Source of the DNA: Streptomyces sp. NBC_00258
GTDB taxonomy: Bacteria > Actinomycetota > Actinomycetes > Streptomycetales > Streptomycetaceae
Assembly: GCF_036182465.1 (NCBI RefSeq)
Contig: NZ_CP108081.1
Span: 1,116,001 to 1,180,000 of the forward strand
DNA: 64,000 bases
Reading direction: 5' to 3'
Both the position numbers and the translations under genes were made by a program. Positions 53,465 to 62,011 of this stretch are shown here, in pieces. The notes beneath the pieces are model-generated. The model ran no database searches and was not told the DNA's origin. It saw only the letters and a list, made by a program, of their open reading frames with translations. Position 1 is the stretch's first letter. Every line of letters begins with the position of its first letter.

Positions 53465-54282
53465 CCACCCCGCGCGAGCCCCGCCCCCTGACCGCCCGGC
53501 ACCGCTCCTGGCCCTGGTGCCGACAGTGCTCCGGCATCGCCCTTGACCTGGGCAGTGCCCGCACCCGTGCCTGGGCGTCCGGGCGGCGAATGATCCTCGA
53601 CGTGCCCACGGTCACCTTCCCGGGCCGCAGCGCCACGTACCCCATCCAGCGCGGCGCCATCGTCGACACTCCCGGAACCGCGCGGATGCTCGACCGGCTG
53701 CTCGGCCACCGCATGCCCCGCTTCGGCCGCCCTCTGCTCATCCTCACCACGCCCGTACTGGGCGGAGTCGCCTACCGGGCCGAAGCCCGCACCGCGGTCG
53801 AGGTCCTGCGCCCGCGCACAGTACTGACCGTCCCCACGCCACGCGCCGTAGCCATGGCCGCGGACGCCGACCTGACCCGCCCGCTGCTCGTCGTGGACAT
53901 CGGCGCCCACCTCACCGAGGTCGCGCTCCTCGCCGACGGTGCGGTGATCGACGCCCGCCACACCGCCCTGGGCACGAGCGACCTGGACAGCCTCACCCCT
54001 CCTGCGCAGATCGCCGACGCGGTCGTCGAAATGGTGACCACCATGCTGGAACAGGACCACACCTCCCAGACGCTCGACGCCCTCCAACGGGGCGCACTCC
54101 TCGCCGGCGGCGGTGCCCTGCGTCCCGACATCACCTACCGCCTCACCAACCGGCTGCACGCACCCGTCGCCCCCGTCCCCGCCCCGCACACCGCCGCAGT
54201 CCGCGGCGCCGCAAGACTCCTCCAAGCCGCCCACACCCACCCCTCGACCACCGGAATCACCGACGCCGCGCACCTCCACTAG
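53461..54282 (+). CDS. MreB-like actin-fold protein, short form
   Basis: The 273-residue protein has the actin-fold nucleotide signatures: phosphate-1 GIALDLGSARTRAW near residue 22, phosphate-2 LLVVDIGAHLTEVALLADG near residue 143, and adenosine motif GALLAGGGALRPDI. It is about 65 residues shorter than canonical MreB and lacks recognisable membrane-binding and polymer contacts in full. Streptomyces have several such MreB-like proteins linked to sporulation or stress. Translation is coupled to the DksA-like gene. Confidence 0.8.
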   Translation: MTTPREPRPLTARHRSWPWCRQCSGIALDLGSARTRAWASGRRMILDVPTVTFPGRSATYPIQRGAIVDTPGTARMLDRLLGHRMPRFGRPLLILTTPVLGGVAYRAEARTAVEVLRPRTVLTVPTPRAVAMAADADLTRPLLVVDIGAHLTEVALLADGAVIDARHTALGTSDLDSLTPPAQIADAVVEMVTTMLEQDHTSQTLDALQRGALLAGGGALRPDITYRLTNRLHAPVAPVPAPHTAAVRGAARLLQAAHTHPSTTGITDAAHLH

Positions 54283-54357
54283 CCCGCCACCCCGTCCCCG
54301 CCCAGAGCCCCGCTGTGTCCGGCGAGGCTGCCACGCTCATGCGGAAGGAGAAGCCAC

Positions 54358-54981
54358 GTGGACCGCGAAATACCCCCGGCACAACCGCCCCCCGAACAAC
54401 CCCCGCACGTTCTCCTATGGCGATGGCGGCGCAACCCCCTGCGCCGTCGCACTGATCTCGCACAGGCATGGATTGCCGTTGGCCTGTTCCTGGCTGTCCT
54501 GGCCGCCACCCCCGCCGCCATGTTCCTGGTCGGCGACACCGCCTACCGTCACTACCAGGAGACCGCCCGGCACCAAGCCGCCAACCGACACCACATCCCC
54601 GCCGTACTTGTCCACGATGCCCCCCGCCACCCAGAACCGGGATCGGACGAGGCGAAGAGGGCCCTGTACCCGGCCACCGTCCGCTTCACCGATCCCCAAG
54701 GACACACCCGCACCGCGAAGACCGACGTCGAACCCGCCCTGACCGCCGGCAGCACCGTCCGCGTTTGGGTCAACACCGAAGGGAAGATCACCAATCCGCC
54801 CCTGACCACGGAACAGGTCCGTAACCACACCATGGGCTACGCCGTCCTCGCCGCCATGACTGCCCCCATACTCGGCACCGCCGCATACTGCTACGCCCAC
54901 CGCAGGCTGGAGCGTCACAACCTCGCTCAATGGGACGCGGCCTGGGCCCAGACCGCTCCCCGGTGGTCCACCTCCCACTGA
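54358..54981 (+). CDS. Rv1733c-like membrane protein
   Basis: The 207-residue protein has a proline-rich cytosolic N-terminus followed by WRWRRNPLRRRTD, a first membrane helix (AWIAVGLFLAVLAATPAAMF), an extracellular domain of about 95 residues with YPATVRFTDPQGHTRTAKTDV, a second helix (YAVLAAMTAPILGTAAYCYA) and a short RRLERHN tail. This matches the Rv1733c family, whose mycobacterial namesake is a DosR dormancy-regulon antigen. The GTG at 54358 follows GGAAGGAG. The gene ends the DksA/MreB-like operon. Confidence 0.82.
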   Translation: MDREIPPAQPPPEQPPHVLLWRWRRNPLRRRTDLAQAWIAVGLFLAVLAATPAAMFLVGDTAYRHYQETARHQAANRHHIPAVLVHDAPRHPEPGSDEAKRALYPATVRFTDPQGHTRTAKTDVEPALTAGSTVRVWVNTEGKITNPPLTTEQVRNHTMGYAVLAAMTAPILGTAAYCYAHRRLERHNLAQWDAAWAQTAPRWSTSH

Positions 54982-55395
54982 CTCGCAGGCCCGCGCGGGA
55001 GCCTTCCCCGGCTGTCCCGACTCAGCCCGGCCGGACGCTCCGGCCGCTCGCCCGGCACCCACCAGAACTATCCGCCTGTACCCGGATCACGCTCATCGGC
55101 AAGGGTCCGGTACAACTCCGCGGTGTCGACACGACCGAGCTGGCCACACTGCACTCGACGGCGGCCAGGGTTCTGATTCGGCGTAGGAGCCGTTGTAGCG
55201 CCGCCGGCCCATCTTCGGCGCGGTGGGCATCAGGACGGTCCGCACGCTGCTCGTCCCATGGACGTCTCAGTCGAGACCACGAACTCCCACACACACGAGG
55301 ATCGTGCAAGTACGAGAGAGCATCATTCTAACGTTTCCGCAGGTCATCTCGGTTGAATGGAATCACTCCACTCCCTCAACGAGAAGAAGGCAGCC
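54982..55395. other. Intergenic, nothing recognised
   Basis: No gene or strong hairpin is supported. The AAGAAGG ribosome-binding site of the next gene lies at 55384-55390. Confidence 0.4.
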
Positions 55396-55713
55396 ATGAT
55401 CGCCAACTACGGCTTCAACGCCACCCTGACCGCCAGGCCCGGAAAGGGCGACCAGCTGGTCGCCCTGCTGCTGACCGGCCTGGACGAGGGCAGCCCCGGG
55501 GCAAGCGAGCACTGCGTCGTGTACCTCGTCTCCCGGTCCGCGTCCAGCCCCGACATCGTCCACGTCAGCGAGGGCTGGACCAGCGAGGAGGACCACCACC
55601 GGATCTTCGCCGGCGAGGCCGCCCAGGCCATCGTGGCGCAGATCGACGGACTGCTGGCCAAGGAGTCCGAGTACAGCGACTACGTCCCGGTCCGCGGCAA
55701 GGCCGCCTTCTGA
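55396..55713 (+). CDS. Antibiotic biosynthesis monooxygenase (ABM) family protein
   Basis: The 105-residue protein has the ferredoxin-like ABM pattern: YGFNATLTARPGKGDQLVALL, a central EHCVVYLVSRSASSPDIVHV, EGWTSEEDHHRIF and a C-terminal helix. Relatives are cofactor-free quinone-forming monooxygenases or haem-degrading enzymes. The ATG at 55396 is preferred over 55357 because of its ribosome-binding site and match to the family start. It precedes a hydrolase gene by 100 bp and is probably cotranscribed with it. Confidence 0.85.
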   Translation: MIANYGFNATLTARPGKGDQLVALLLTGLDEGSPGASEHCVVYLVSRSASSPDIVHVSEGWTSEEDHHRIFAGEAAQAIVAQIDGLLAKESEYSDYVPVRGKAAF

Positions 55714-55814
55714 CCCCCGGTCGCCCCATCCCCCGACCCCTGCTGCCTCGACGCCTCCCGAGCAGACCCTCTCCTCACCCGACCGTCCGCCACCACCCCC
55801 GAAAGGCCGCGACC

Positions 55815-56783
55815 ATGACCACAGCACGACCTGCCTTGGACCCCGAACTGCGTGAGCTGCTCGCCGACATGCCCCTCATGTCCCAGCTCAGCCCAGACGT
55901 ACTCACGCAACTGCGCCAGCTCCCGTCGACACCCGTCGAGCCCCTCCTCGCCCACCGGCAGGTCGACCGGCGCGAAGTCACCGTGCCCGCCAAGGACGGC
56001 GCACCGATCCCCTTGTCGGTCTTCAGCCCCGCGAACACCGATCGCACCACCGCCGCACCCTGCGTCTACTGGATGCACGGCGGCGGGATGGTCATGGGTG
56101 ACCGCTTCTCGCAGATCGACATCCCCCTGGAGTGGCTCGACGAGTTCGGCACGGTCGTGGTCTCCGTGGACTACCGGCTCGCACCCGAGGCCACCGGGAC
56201 TGCTCTGGTCGACGACTGCTACCAGGGACTGCTGTGGGTCGCCGAACACTCCGCCGAACTGGGCATCGATCCCTCCCGGATCGTCGTGGCGGGCGCCAGC
56301 GCGGGCGGTGGCCTCGCCGCCGGCGTCACCCTGCTGGCCCGCGACCTCGGCACCCCGGCGATCGCCGCACAGATGCTGATCTGCCCCATGCTCGACCACC
56401 GCAACACCAGCACCTCCAGCCGCCAGTACTCCGGCGGGCCCGGCGTGTGGACCCGCGAGATGAACGAGTTCGGATGGCGTGCCGTCCTCGGTGACCTCAC
56501 CGACCAGGAAATACCCGAGTACGTCTCACCCGCGCTGGCCGATGATCTCTCCGGCCTGCCGACGACGTACATCGACACCGGCTCCGCCGAGGTCTTCCGT
56601 GACGAGGACACCGACTACGCCACCCGCATCTGGGCGGCCGGCGGCCAGGCCGAACTCCACGTCTGGGCGGGCGGCTTCCACGGCTTCGACGCCCTGTACC
56701 CGCAGGCGCGCATCTCGGCCGCGGCCCGCCGGACCCGCACCGCCTGGCTAGCCCGGCTCCTGCTGCCGGACTCCGCCGCATAG
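55815..56783 (+). CDS. Alpha/beta hydrolase of the HSL family
   Basis: The 322-residue enzyme has the hormone-sensitive-lipase motifs: oxyanion hole YWMHGGGMVMGD, nucleophile Ser in VAGASAGGGLAAG, acidic residue in AEVFRDEDTDYA and catalytic His in WAGGFHGFDAL. It resembles carboxylesterases acting on short acyl esters or lactones. It is the intact counterpart in the window of the frameshifted enzyme at 11915-12831, sharing the EVFRDED-type block. The ATG at 55815 follows GAAAGG. Confidence 0.9.
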   Translation: MTTARPALDPELRELLADMPLMSQLSPDVLTQLRQLPSTPVEPLLAHRQVDRREVTVPAKDGAPIPLSVFSPANTDRTTAAPCVYWMHGGGMVMGDRFSQIDIPLEWLDEFGTVVVSVDYRLAPEATGTALVDDCYQGLLWVAEHSAELGIDPSRIVVAGASAGGGLAAGVTLLARDLGTPAIAAQMLICPMLDHRNTSTSSRQYSGGPGVWTREMNEFGWRAVLGDLTDQEIPEYVSPALADDLSGLPTTYIDTGSAEVFRDEDTDYATRIWAAGGQAELHVWAGGFHGFDALYPQARISAAARRTRTAWLARLLLPDSAA

Positions 56784-56863
56784 CCCCACCGGAGCATTCA
56801 CAAGGCGGGCCGGGCTGTCCGCGGGCAGCTGATCTCGGCGGGAGAGCGCTGAGCTCGGGACAG

Positions 56864-57484
56864 TTACCGCTCCCGGACGGTGTAGGTCAGGTGCGTCACC
56901 CTCGGGGAGGGCTCCGTGCGGACCTGCTCCAGGGCCACGCGGCCCGCGTCCACGCCCTCGAACAGGCGAATCCCGGAGCCGAACAGCACGGGTGACAGCG
57001 CGATCGAGAACTCGTCGATCAGGCCGGCGTTCACGTACTCCAGGATCGTCGCGCCGCCGCCCGCGATGCGGACGTCGCGATCGACGGCGGCCTCGCGGGC
57101 CAGGTCGAGTGCGGCCTCGATGCCGTCGTTGACGAAGTGGAAGGTGGTCCCGCCCGGCCGCTCCCACGGGTCACGCTTGGTGTGGGTCACGACGAAGACC
57201 GGGGTACGGAACGGCGCCTCCTCCGGCCACATCTGCTCGCCGGCGTCGAACATGCGCTTGCCCATCACGCTCGCACCGGTGCGCTCGAACGTCTCCCGCG
57301 CGATGTCGTTGTCGCGCCCCTCCTCGCCGCCCTCACCGAGCTTCAGGTTCTCCCGGAAGAACCGCAGCGGGAAGATCCACCGCTGGAGCTCCATCCACTG
57401 CTGCCCCATCAATTCCTCGGAAGACTCGGGAGCGATGAAACCGTCCAGCGACATCGACACGCTGAAGAACACCTTCCCGGCCAT
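56864..57484 (-). CDS. RibD C-terminal/dihydrofolate-reductase-fold protein
   Basis: The 206-residue protein has FSVSMSLDGFIAPESS at the N-terminus, GKRMFDAGEQMWPE in the middle, and GGGATILEYVNAGLIDEF and VLFGSGIRLFEG near the end. These are the signatures of single-domain RibD-C proteins that bind NADPH. The physiological substrate of such stand-alone forms is unknown. The start touches the stop of the SRPBCC gene (TGATG), making it the last gene of a three-gene operon. Confidence 0.88.
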   Translation of the reverse strand: MAGKVFFSVSMSLDGFIAPESSEELMGQQWMELQRWIFPLRFFRENLKLGEGGEEGRDNDIARETFERTGASVMGKRMFDAGEQMWPEEAPFRTPVFVVTHTKRDPWERPGGTTFHFVNDGIEAALDLAREAAVDRDVRIAGGGATILEYVNAGLIDEFSIALSPVLFGSGIRLFEGVDAGRVALEQVRTEPSPRVTHLTYTVRER

Positions 57485-57990
57485 CAGCCCTCCGCCCCCT
57501 TCCGAACGATCTCGGCAACGTACACAGCCAGGTTGCTCAGGGTCTGCCGACCGCCCTCGATCGCGTGGTACTTCTCGACCGCCTCGTCGCGCAGCTCCTT
57601 GGTGGGGAACACCGTGCGCATCTCGATCCGGGTCGCCGCACCGTCCGGCTCGAAGGTCAGGACCGACTCGAAGGCGTTCGGGTCGTCGCGGGACTCACCG
57701 TGGAGAAACTCGATCCGCTCCGGCGGGGCGAGCACGGTCCAGGAGATCCACTCCTGGTAGTCCGTCCCGTCCGGTCCGTGCATCACGAAGTCCCATGCCC
57801 CACCGACGTGGAACTCGAACGCCCGCGTAGTGGTGGTGAACCCCTCCGGCCCCCACCACCGCGAGAGGTGCCGCACCTCGGTGAACGCCTCGAACACCAG
57901 CTCCTGCGGGGCGTCGATGACCCGGGAGATCACAATCTCGCGGTCGGCCGTCGCTGACTGCGCCGACGCGTCCCGTCCTGTCGCTGCCAT
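57484..57990 (-). CDS. SRPBCC-family AHA1-like protein
   Basis: The 168-residue protein shows the AHA1/SRPBCC pattern: REIVISRVIDAPQELVFEAF, WWGPEGFTTTTRAFEFHVGG, WDFVMHGPDG and a C-terminal helix. Members are encoded next to ArsR regulators in many actinobacteria. The gene begins 4 bp after the ArsR stop. The ligand is unknown. Confidence 0.9.
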   Translation of the reverse strand: MAATGRDASAQSATADREIVISRVIDAPQELVFEAFTEVRHLSRWWGPEGFTTTTRAFEFHVGGAWDFVMHGPDGTDYQEWISWTVLAPPERIEFLHGESRDDPNAFESVLTFEPDGAATRIEMRTVFPTKELRDEAVEKYHAIEGGRQTLSNLAVYVAEIVRKGAEG

Positions 57991-57993
57991 CGG

Positions 57994-58335
57994 TCATTCC
58001 TCCTGCCGTGTCTGCTTGAGGTCCTGCACGTATGCGTCCAGCCGGTCGAAGCTCTCGTTCCAGAACTGCTCGAATCCGCCGGTCCACTCGTGGACCGGTC
58101 GCAGCCCGCGGGCGTCCAGGCCGTACAGGCGCTGCTTGCCCGCCTCGCGGACCCGCACCAGCCCGACCTCCCGGAGCACCCGCAGGTGTTTGGACGCCCC
58201 CGGCTGGGACATCCCCAGCTCCTGGGCCAACTCGGTCACCGGCCGCTCACCTGCCCGCAGGAGCGTCAAGATGTCCCGGCGCTGCGGCTCGGCGATGGCG
58301 TTGAAGACGTCCGACGTCGTCGCTGCTCGTGCCAT
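57994..58335 (-). CDS. ArsR-family transcriptional repressor
   Basis: The 113-residue protein is a winged-helix ArsR regulator (FNAIAEPQRRDILTLLRAGE, VTELAQELGMSQPGASKHLR, GLVRVREAGKQRLYGLDARG). No cysteine metal site (CxC) is present in the recognition helix, so it is probably not a metal sensor. It heads the ArsR/SRPBCC/RibD-like operon. A 14-bp palindrome immediately upstream is a likely autoregulatory operator. In-frame ATGs a few codons upstream (58344, 58347) are alternative starts. Confidence 0.9.
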   Translation of the reverse strand: MARAATTSDVFNAIAEPQRRDILTLLRAGERPVTELAQELGMSQPGASKHLRVLREVGLVRVREAGKQRLYGLDARGLRPVHEWTGGFEQFWNESFDRLDAYVQDLKQTRQEE

Positions 58336-58344
58336 GGACGCCAT

Positions 58345-58358
58345 CATATTCCGATATG
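58345..58358. promoter_or_regulatory. Palindrome at the ArsR operon promoter
   Basis: CATAT-TCCG-ATATG has perfect 5-bp arms and stands out as an AT-rich island in GC-rich DNA directly before the ArsR start. Confidence 0.55.
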
Positions 58359-58489
58359 GGTATGCGTCAAGCGGAGGGTTCAGATGGGTCTTGTCAGGAC
58401 CGGCCTGGCGGCTTCGACCGGAGCAGGCCGGGACTCGTTCGGCGGGTCCAGGCAGACCGTGGCAGCGCCCGCAGCGTGCGCCGCTAACT

Positions 58490-58640
58490 GGAGCCCTTGC
58501 ACGGAACCGGACCGCGCTGAGCGGCCTTCTCGAAGCTCTCACCATGCGCCAGGCCACCGCCCGGCTCCCCCGCCACCTCGACGGCCTGACCAGCGAGGAA
58601 GATCTCCGCCTCAAGCAACTCAGTTCGACCTGCACGAAGT
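58490..58640 (+). pseudogene. Possible ISL3-type transposase remnant
   Basis: One frame reads TALSGLLEALTMRQATARLP and DGLTSEEDLRLKQL, resembling the middle of ISL3-family transposases of actinobacteria. No catalytic residues or ends are present. Confidence 0.35.
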
Positions 58641-59257
58641 GGAGTTCACCGATTCGGGACCGACCGCCCCTGCGTCGAAGAGATCCGTCGGCTTCGTACC
58701 GCGCGGCGGCCCGTCGGAGTATGGGAGCCCAGGACAGCGCCGCCGCAGGCCCGCCCAACAGTGCGGGCCACTGGCAACGACGCGCAGGGCATCGCGTCGG
58801 AGAACAGCTCAGCCGTCATGACGGCCCTCCAGCAGGCGGTCAGTGACGGACTCAGCCGCACGGAGATCCGACGCTGACTCAACCGGGCGAAAGAGGCGAC
58901 GCACGAAGGGGCCACCGCCCAGGAGAACGATCTGATGAGGACGGCTGTCGACGCTACTGAGGCTGGAACGAGCCGTCGGTCTGCCGGCACCGTGCGAGCC
59001 GGTCTTCACGGACCGGTCAGGTTCCCCGTCTTGAGAACCCGGACGTCACCCGAGTTCCGGCGTGGCCACGTGGCCGGTGATCGGGACGACGCGCGGCCAC
59101 CTCGCCTCCTAGCGACCCTCCTGGGGGACATCGACGAGACGCCGGCGGGCAGCAGTGTACGAGATGCCTGCTCGCGGCTTGCGCCGGGAGCGCGGTGCGA
59201 CAGGTACAGCGGCACGGACCATACTGGTCGGGCCTTGATCTCCCACAGAACGGTTCC
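58641..59257. other. Degenerate stretch, no gene
   Basis: Short coding-like pieces occur (for example ALQQAVSDGLSRTEIRR near 58820-58876) without a complete frame. This is probably relic DNA next to the transposon remnant. Confidence 0.35.
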
Positions 59258-60409
59258 ATGACCAAGAACAGCAGCTCTTCGACGACCGTCCCCGGCACCG
59301 CATGGCTGGCGCGCGGATACCATCCCGGGCCCGAACCCGAGCGGGACGTCCGGCGCAACTTGATCGCCCTCAAGGCAGCTGGGGTCCTCGACGACTTCCT
59401 GGACCTCGACCCCGCAGAGGCGGCCCGCTCCACCGTCCTGCACCCGCGGGAGGAGTCCGCCGGACCCGGACCGTCAGCCCGTCGGCTCTTCGAGGCCCGC
59501 TGGCGCGTGGCCGACGGCGTCACGGTGCGCGCCCAGTTGACCATGTACGAGGATGGGGTCCGCCGCGCGGACAACGAGGGAATCACCTGGGTCCTGGCCG
59601 CTGAGGCAGAACTGGCATGGAACCCCCAGTGGCCCTCGCCCGCCACCATGTTCTGGCCCGACAGCGACCGAATCGCCTGGGACCACGACTTGGTACCGGG
59701 AGTGCGCCTGCGGGCGGCGAACCACCTGCCCGAGGACGAGAGCGAGCTGCGCCGCCGCCTGCGCGACTGCTCCCGCAACACCTGGTACATCCATGTCGTG
59801 GTCCATGAGGCCATGACGCCCGACGCCAGGGGACAGCAGCCGCTCTCCGCGTTCCTGCCGCCAAGCCTGCGGCACCGGGTGGTTGAGCACCGGGCCACGC
59901 CGGCGCAGGCTCAGGTTGCCGACTTCGCGATGAAACGGGCGCTGAATGTGCGGATGCCGCGCGGCGGCGCCGTCGTCCTGCCCACGCAGCCGCGGAGCCC
60001 GGACTACGACGCGGAGCACTTCACCGTGCACAGTGTCTTCCTGGACGGCTCGGAACCAACAGAGCTTCTTGGCCTCATCGAGGAGTTCGCCAAGCTGCCG
60101 CGCCCCCTGCCCGAGGGCGCCGAGCAGGCCCTGACGCAACTGCGCCAGGGCTGGCACCTGTTGACCCCGGACGAGGAACTGGCCCATGCGCAGGGCATGG
60201 TCATCAAATACGCCGAAGCACTCGATGCCATGACAAAGTCCTGTGATCTCTACCGGGAGGCGGCCGAAGCAGCCCAGGCCGCACTGGCCGAGTTCACCAA
60301 CGGTGACGGTTCGCCCCGGACGCCCGTGCCGGGGACGGCCGGGGCGGGCAGCTCACCACTGAACGCCATCAGGAAGGGACTCGGCCGCTTCCGAGACCCG
60401 AACAAGTAG
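59258..60409 (+). CDS. Hypothetical protein, 383 residues
   Basis: The ATG at 59258 opens a long, coherent frame. The protein has no signal peptide or membrane helix. Blocks of regular residue pattern include ARGYHPGPEPERDVRRNLIA, AAEAELAWNPQWPSPATMFW, RLRDCSRNTWYIHVVVHEAM and a C-terminal Ala/Glu-rich helix (YREAAEAAQAALAEF). I recognise no family. The extended alpha-helical C-terminus suggests a protein-interaction segment. It stands alone between a degraded region and the PIG-L genes. Confidence 0.7.
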   Translation: MTKNSSSSTTVPGTAWLARGYHPGPEPERDVRRNLIALKAAGVLDDFLDLDPAEAARSTVLHPREESAGPGPSARRLFEARWRVADGVTVRAQLTMYEDGVRRADNEGITWVLAAEAELAWNPQWPSPATMFWPDSDRIAWDHDLVPGVRLRAANHLPEDESELRRRLRDCSRNTWYIHVVVHEAMTPDARGQQPLSAFLPPSLRHRVVEHRATPAQAQVADFAMKRALNVRMPRGGAVVLPTQPRSPDYDAEHFTVHSVFLDGSEPTELLGLIEEFAKLPRPLPEGAEQALTQLRQGWHLLTPDEELAHAQGMVIKYAEALDAMTKSCDLYREAAEAAQAALAEFTNGDGSPRTPVPGTAGAGSSPLNAIRKGLGRFRDPNK

Positions 60410-60743
60410 TACGCACGATGCCCATCGCGTGTGCCCGTCGGAACCGAAGCCGTCAGCCCCGTCAACCCGACTCATCCTCACGGAGCCCGATTGGAGACTG
60501 ACCTCGTGACCTGCTGCTTCTCCCGTTGCCTCACGGCCTGTCGGACATCGGATCCTCGGCTTCGTGTCGCTTCCCCGGCGGTCCGTCTTGATCGGAGCAG
60601 ACCGCCGGGCTTGTGACCTGGGCTGCCGCGCACCTGGACGCGGGCTTCCGGAGCGGAACTCGCGTGGACAAGCCTCCGGGTGTGTGACCCGCTCGAACGC
60701 GCCGTGCGGTCGATGCGCTTTGCCGACCGGTCGGACGGGCGGG
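60410..60743. other. Intergenic, one hairpin
   Basis: No gene is seen. A hairpin at 60574-60609 is the only structured feature. Confidence 0.4.
60574..60609. terminator. Possible convergent terminator
   Basis: CCCGGCGGTC pairs with GACCGCCGGG over a 16-nt loop. It lies between convergent genes and could serve both, but has no T-run. Confidence 0.35.
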
Positions 60744-61577
60744 TCAGCGCAGTCCGGCGAAGAGGTCGTTCTCGGGTGTGGCCGCGCCTGTGGCGTCCTG
60801 GACACGTACGAACGTCTCCATGCCCATCAGCTCGCCGAACCTCTCCTTGCCCATCTTGAGGAAGAAGATGTTCTCGCCCTGACTGGCGTGCGCGGCCAGC
60901 GCGTCGAACTTCTGACCGCTGAACCCGGTGGTGTCCACCCACGTGGTGATCTCATCGTCGGGGAGGCCGATCTCGGCCATCGCGGCGGCCTCGGCAGGAT
61001 CCGGCTCCGGCATGTCCTCATGAAACTCGCGCATGATCTCGCCGAACCGCTGCATCATCGAGCGGGGCATCGTGGTCCAGTACACCTTCGGTGTCAGCGC
61101 GGTCATCTCCAGCGCCGCCATCGTGATGCGGTGGGCCTGGATGTGGTCGGGGTGGCCGTAGAAGCCGTTCTCGTCATAGGTGACGACCACATCAGGTCGG
61201 TAGTGCCGCATGAGTTCCGCGAGGCGGGCCGCACCTTCCTCCACGGGGGTCTGCCAGAAAGATCCGGGGGCGTCGTTGCTCGGCCAGCCCATCATCCCGG
61301 AGTCGGCATAGTCCAACATCTCCAGATCGCTGACCTTCAGGACCTCACAGCTCGCCTCAAGTTCCTGACGGCGCATCACTGCGATCGCCGCCGGATCGTG
61401 CCCGGGATCACCCGGCTTGACACCGCCCGGTCCGTCACCGCAACCGCCGTCGGTACACGTCACGAGAACCGTGCGAATGCCTTCGGCCGCATACCGCGCC
61501 AGGACCCCTCCGGTTCCGGTGGCCTCGTCATCGGGGTGGGCGTGTACTGCCATGAGCGTCAAGGGCCGGTCAGTCAT
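60744..61577 (-). CDS. PIG-L deacetylase, mycothiol-conjugate-amidase-like
   Basis: The 277-residue enzyme has the zinc-site motifs AVHAHPDDEATGTGG at the N-terminus and GFYGHPDHIQAHRI in the middle, with DYADSGMMGW between them. This order is characteristic of Mca and MshB, actinobacterial enzymes of mycothiol metabolism that hydrolyse mycothiol S-conjugates or GlcNAc-inositol. The insertion between the motifs is closer to Mca. A strong AGGAGG precedes the ATG at 61577. The frame is open upstream to 61898 without support. Confidence 0.85.
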   Translation of the reverse strand: MTDRPLTLMAVHAHPDDEATGTGGVLARYAAEGIRTVLVTCTDGGCGDGPGGVKPGDPGHDPAAIAVMRRQELEASCEVLKVSDLEMLDYADSGMMGWPSNDAPGSFWQTPVEEGAARLAELMRHYRPDVVVTYDENGFYGHPDHIQAHRITMAALEMTALTPKVYWTTMPRSMMQRFGEIMREFHEDMPEPDPAEAAAMAEIGLPDDEITTWVDTTGFSGQKFDALAAHASQGENIFFLKMGKERFGELMGMETFVRVQDATGAATPENDLFAGLR

Positions 61578-62011
61578 GAAACAGTCCTCCTGCAGAAATA
61601 CGTCTTGGTCCAAGTAGCGCGGCGGGCATACCGCGATCCCCGGGCCCGGATCCTGGTGGGGCGGACGACCTTGTGGTCCCCGTGTTCCCCACCCGTGCGG
61701 CGCCGGTGCCTCGGTCGATGCAACCGCGTCGGCCGGACCGGTGTTCCCGGCGCGCCCGCTTGGCCTTCCGCGCGTCGGCGTTCCCACGCGAACGAGGTAG
61801 AAGCGCGACCTGCACGTCTCAGCGCCATGTCGGATCCGGTAAACCTCCGCGACGTACCCCGAGGGCTCCTGGTCGCAGATTCCGTGGCCAAATCTCACGG
61901 CAGACGGCTCCTTGGCGGCCGATTTTCCACGAATTTGAGATCAGGTGGTCAGTGTGTTCGCTCTGTGGAGTGAGTCGTACGTCGGGCACATCGTCAACGA
62001 GTGCCCCCGAG
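61578..62011. other. Gap between the two PIG-L genes
   Basis: No gene is supported. The AGGAGG ribosome-binding site of the downstream gene is at 61584-61589. Confidence 0.4.
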
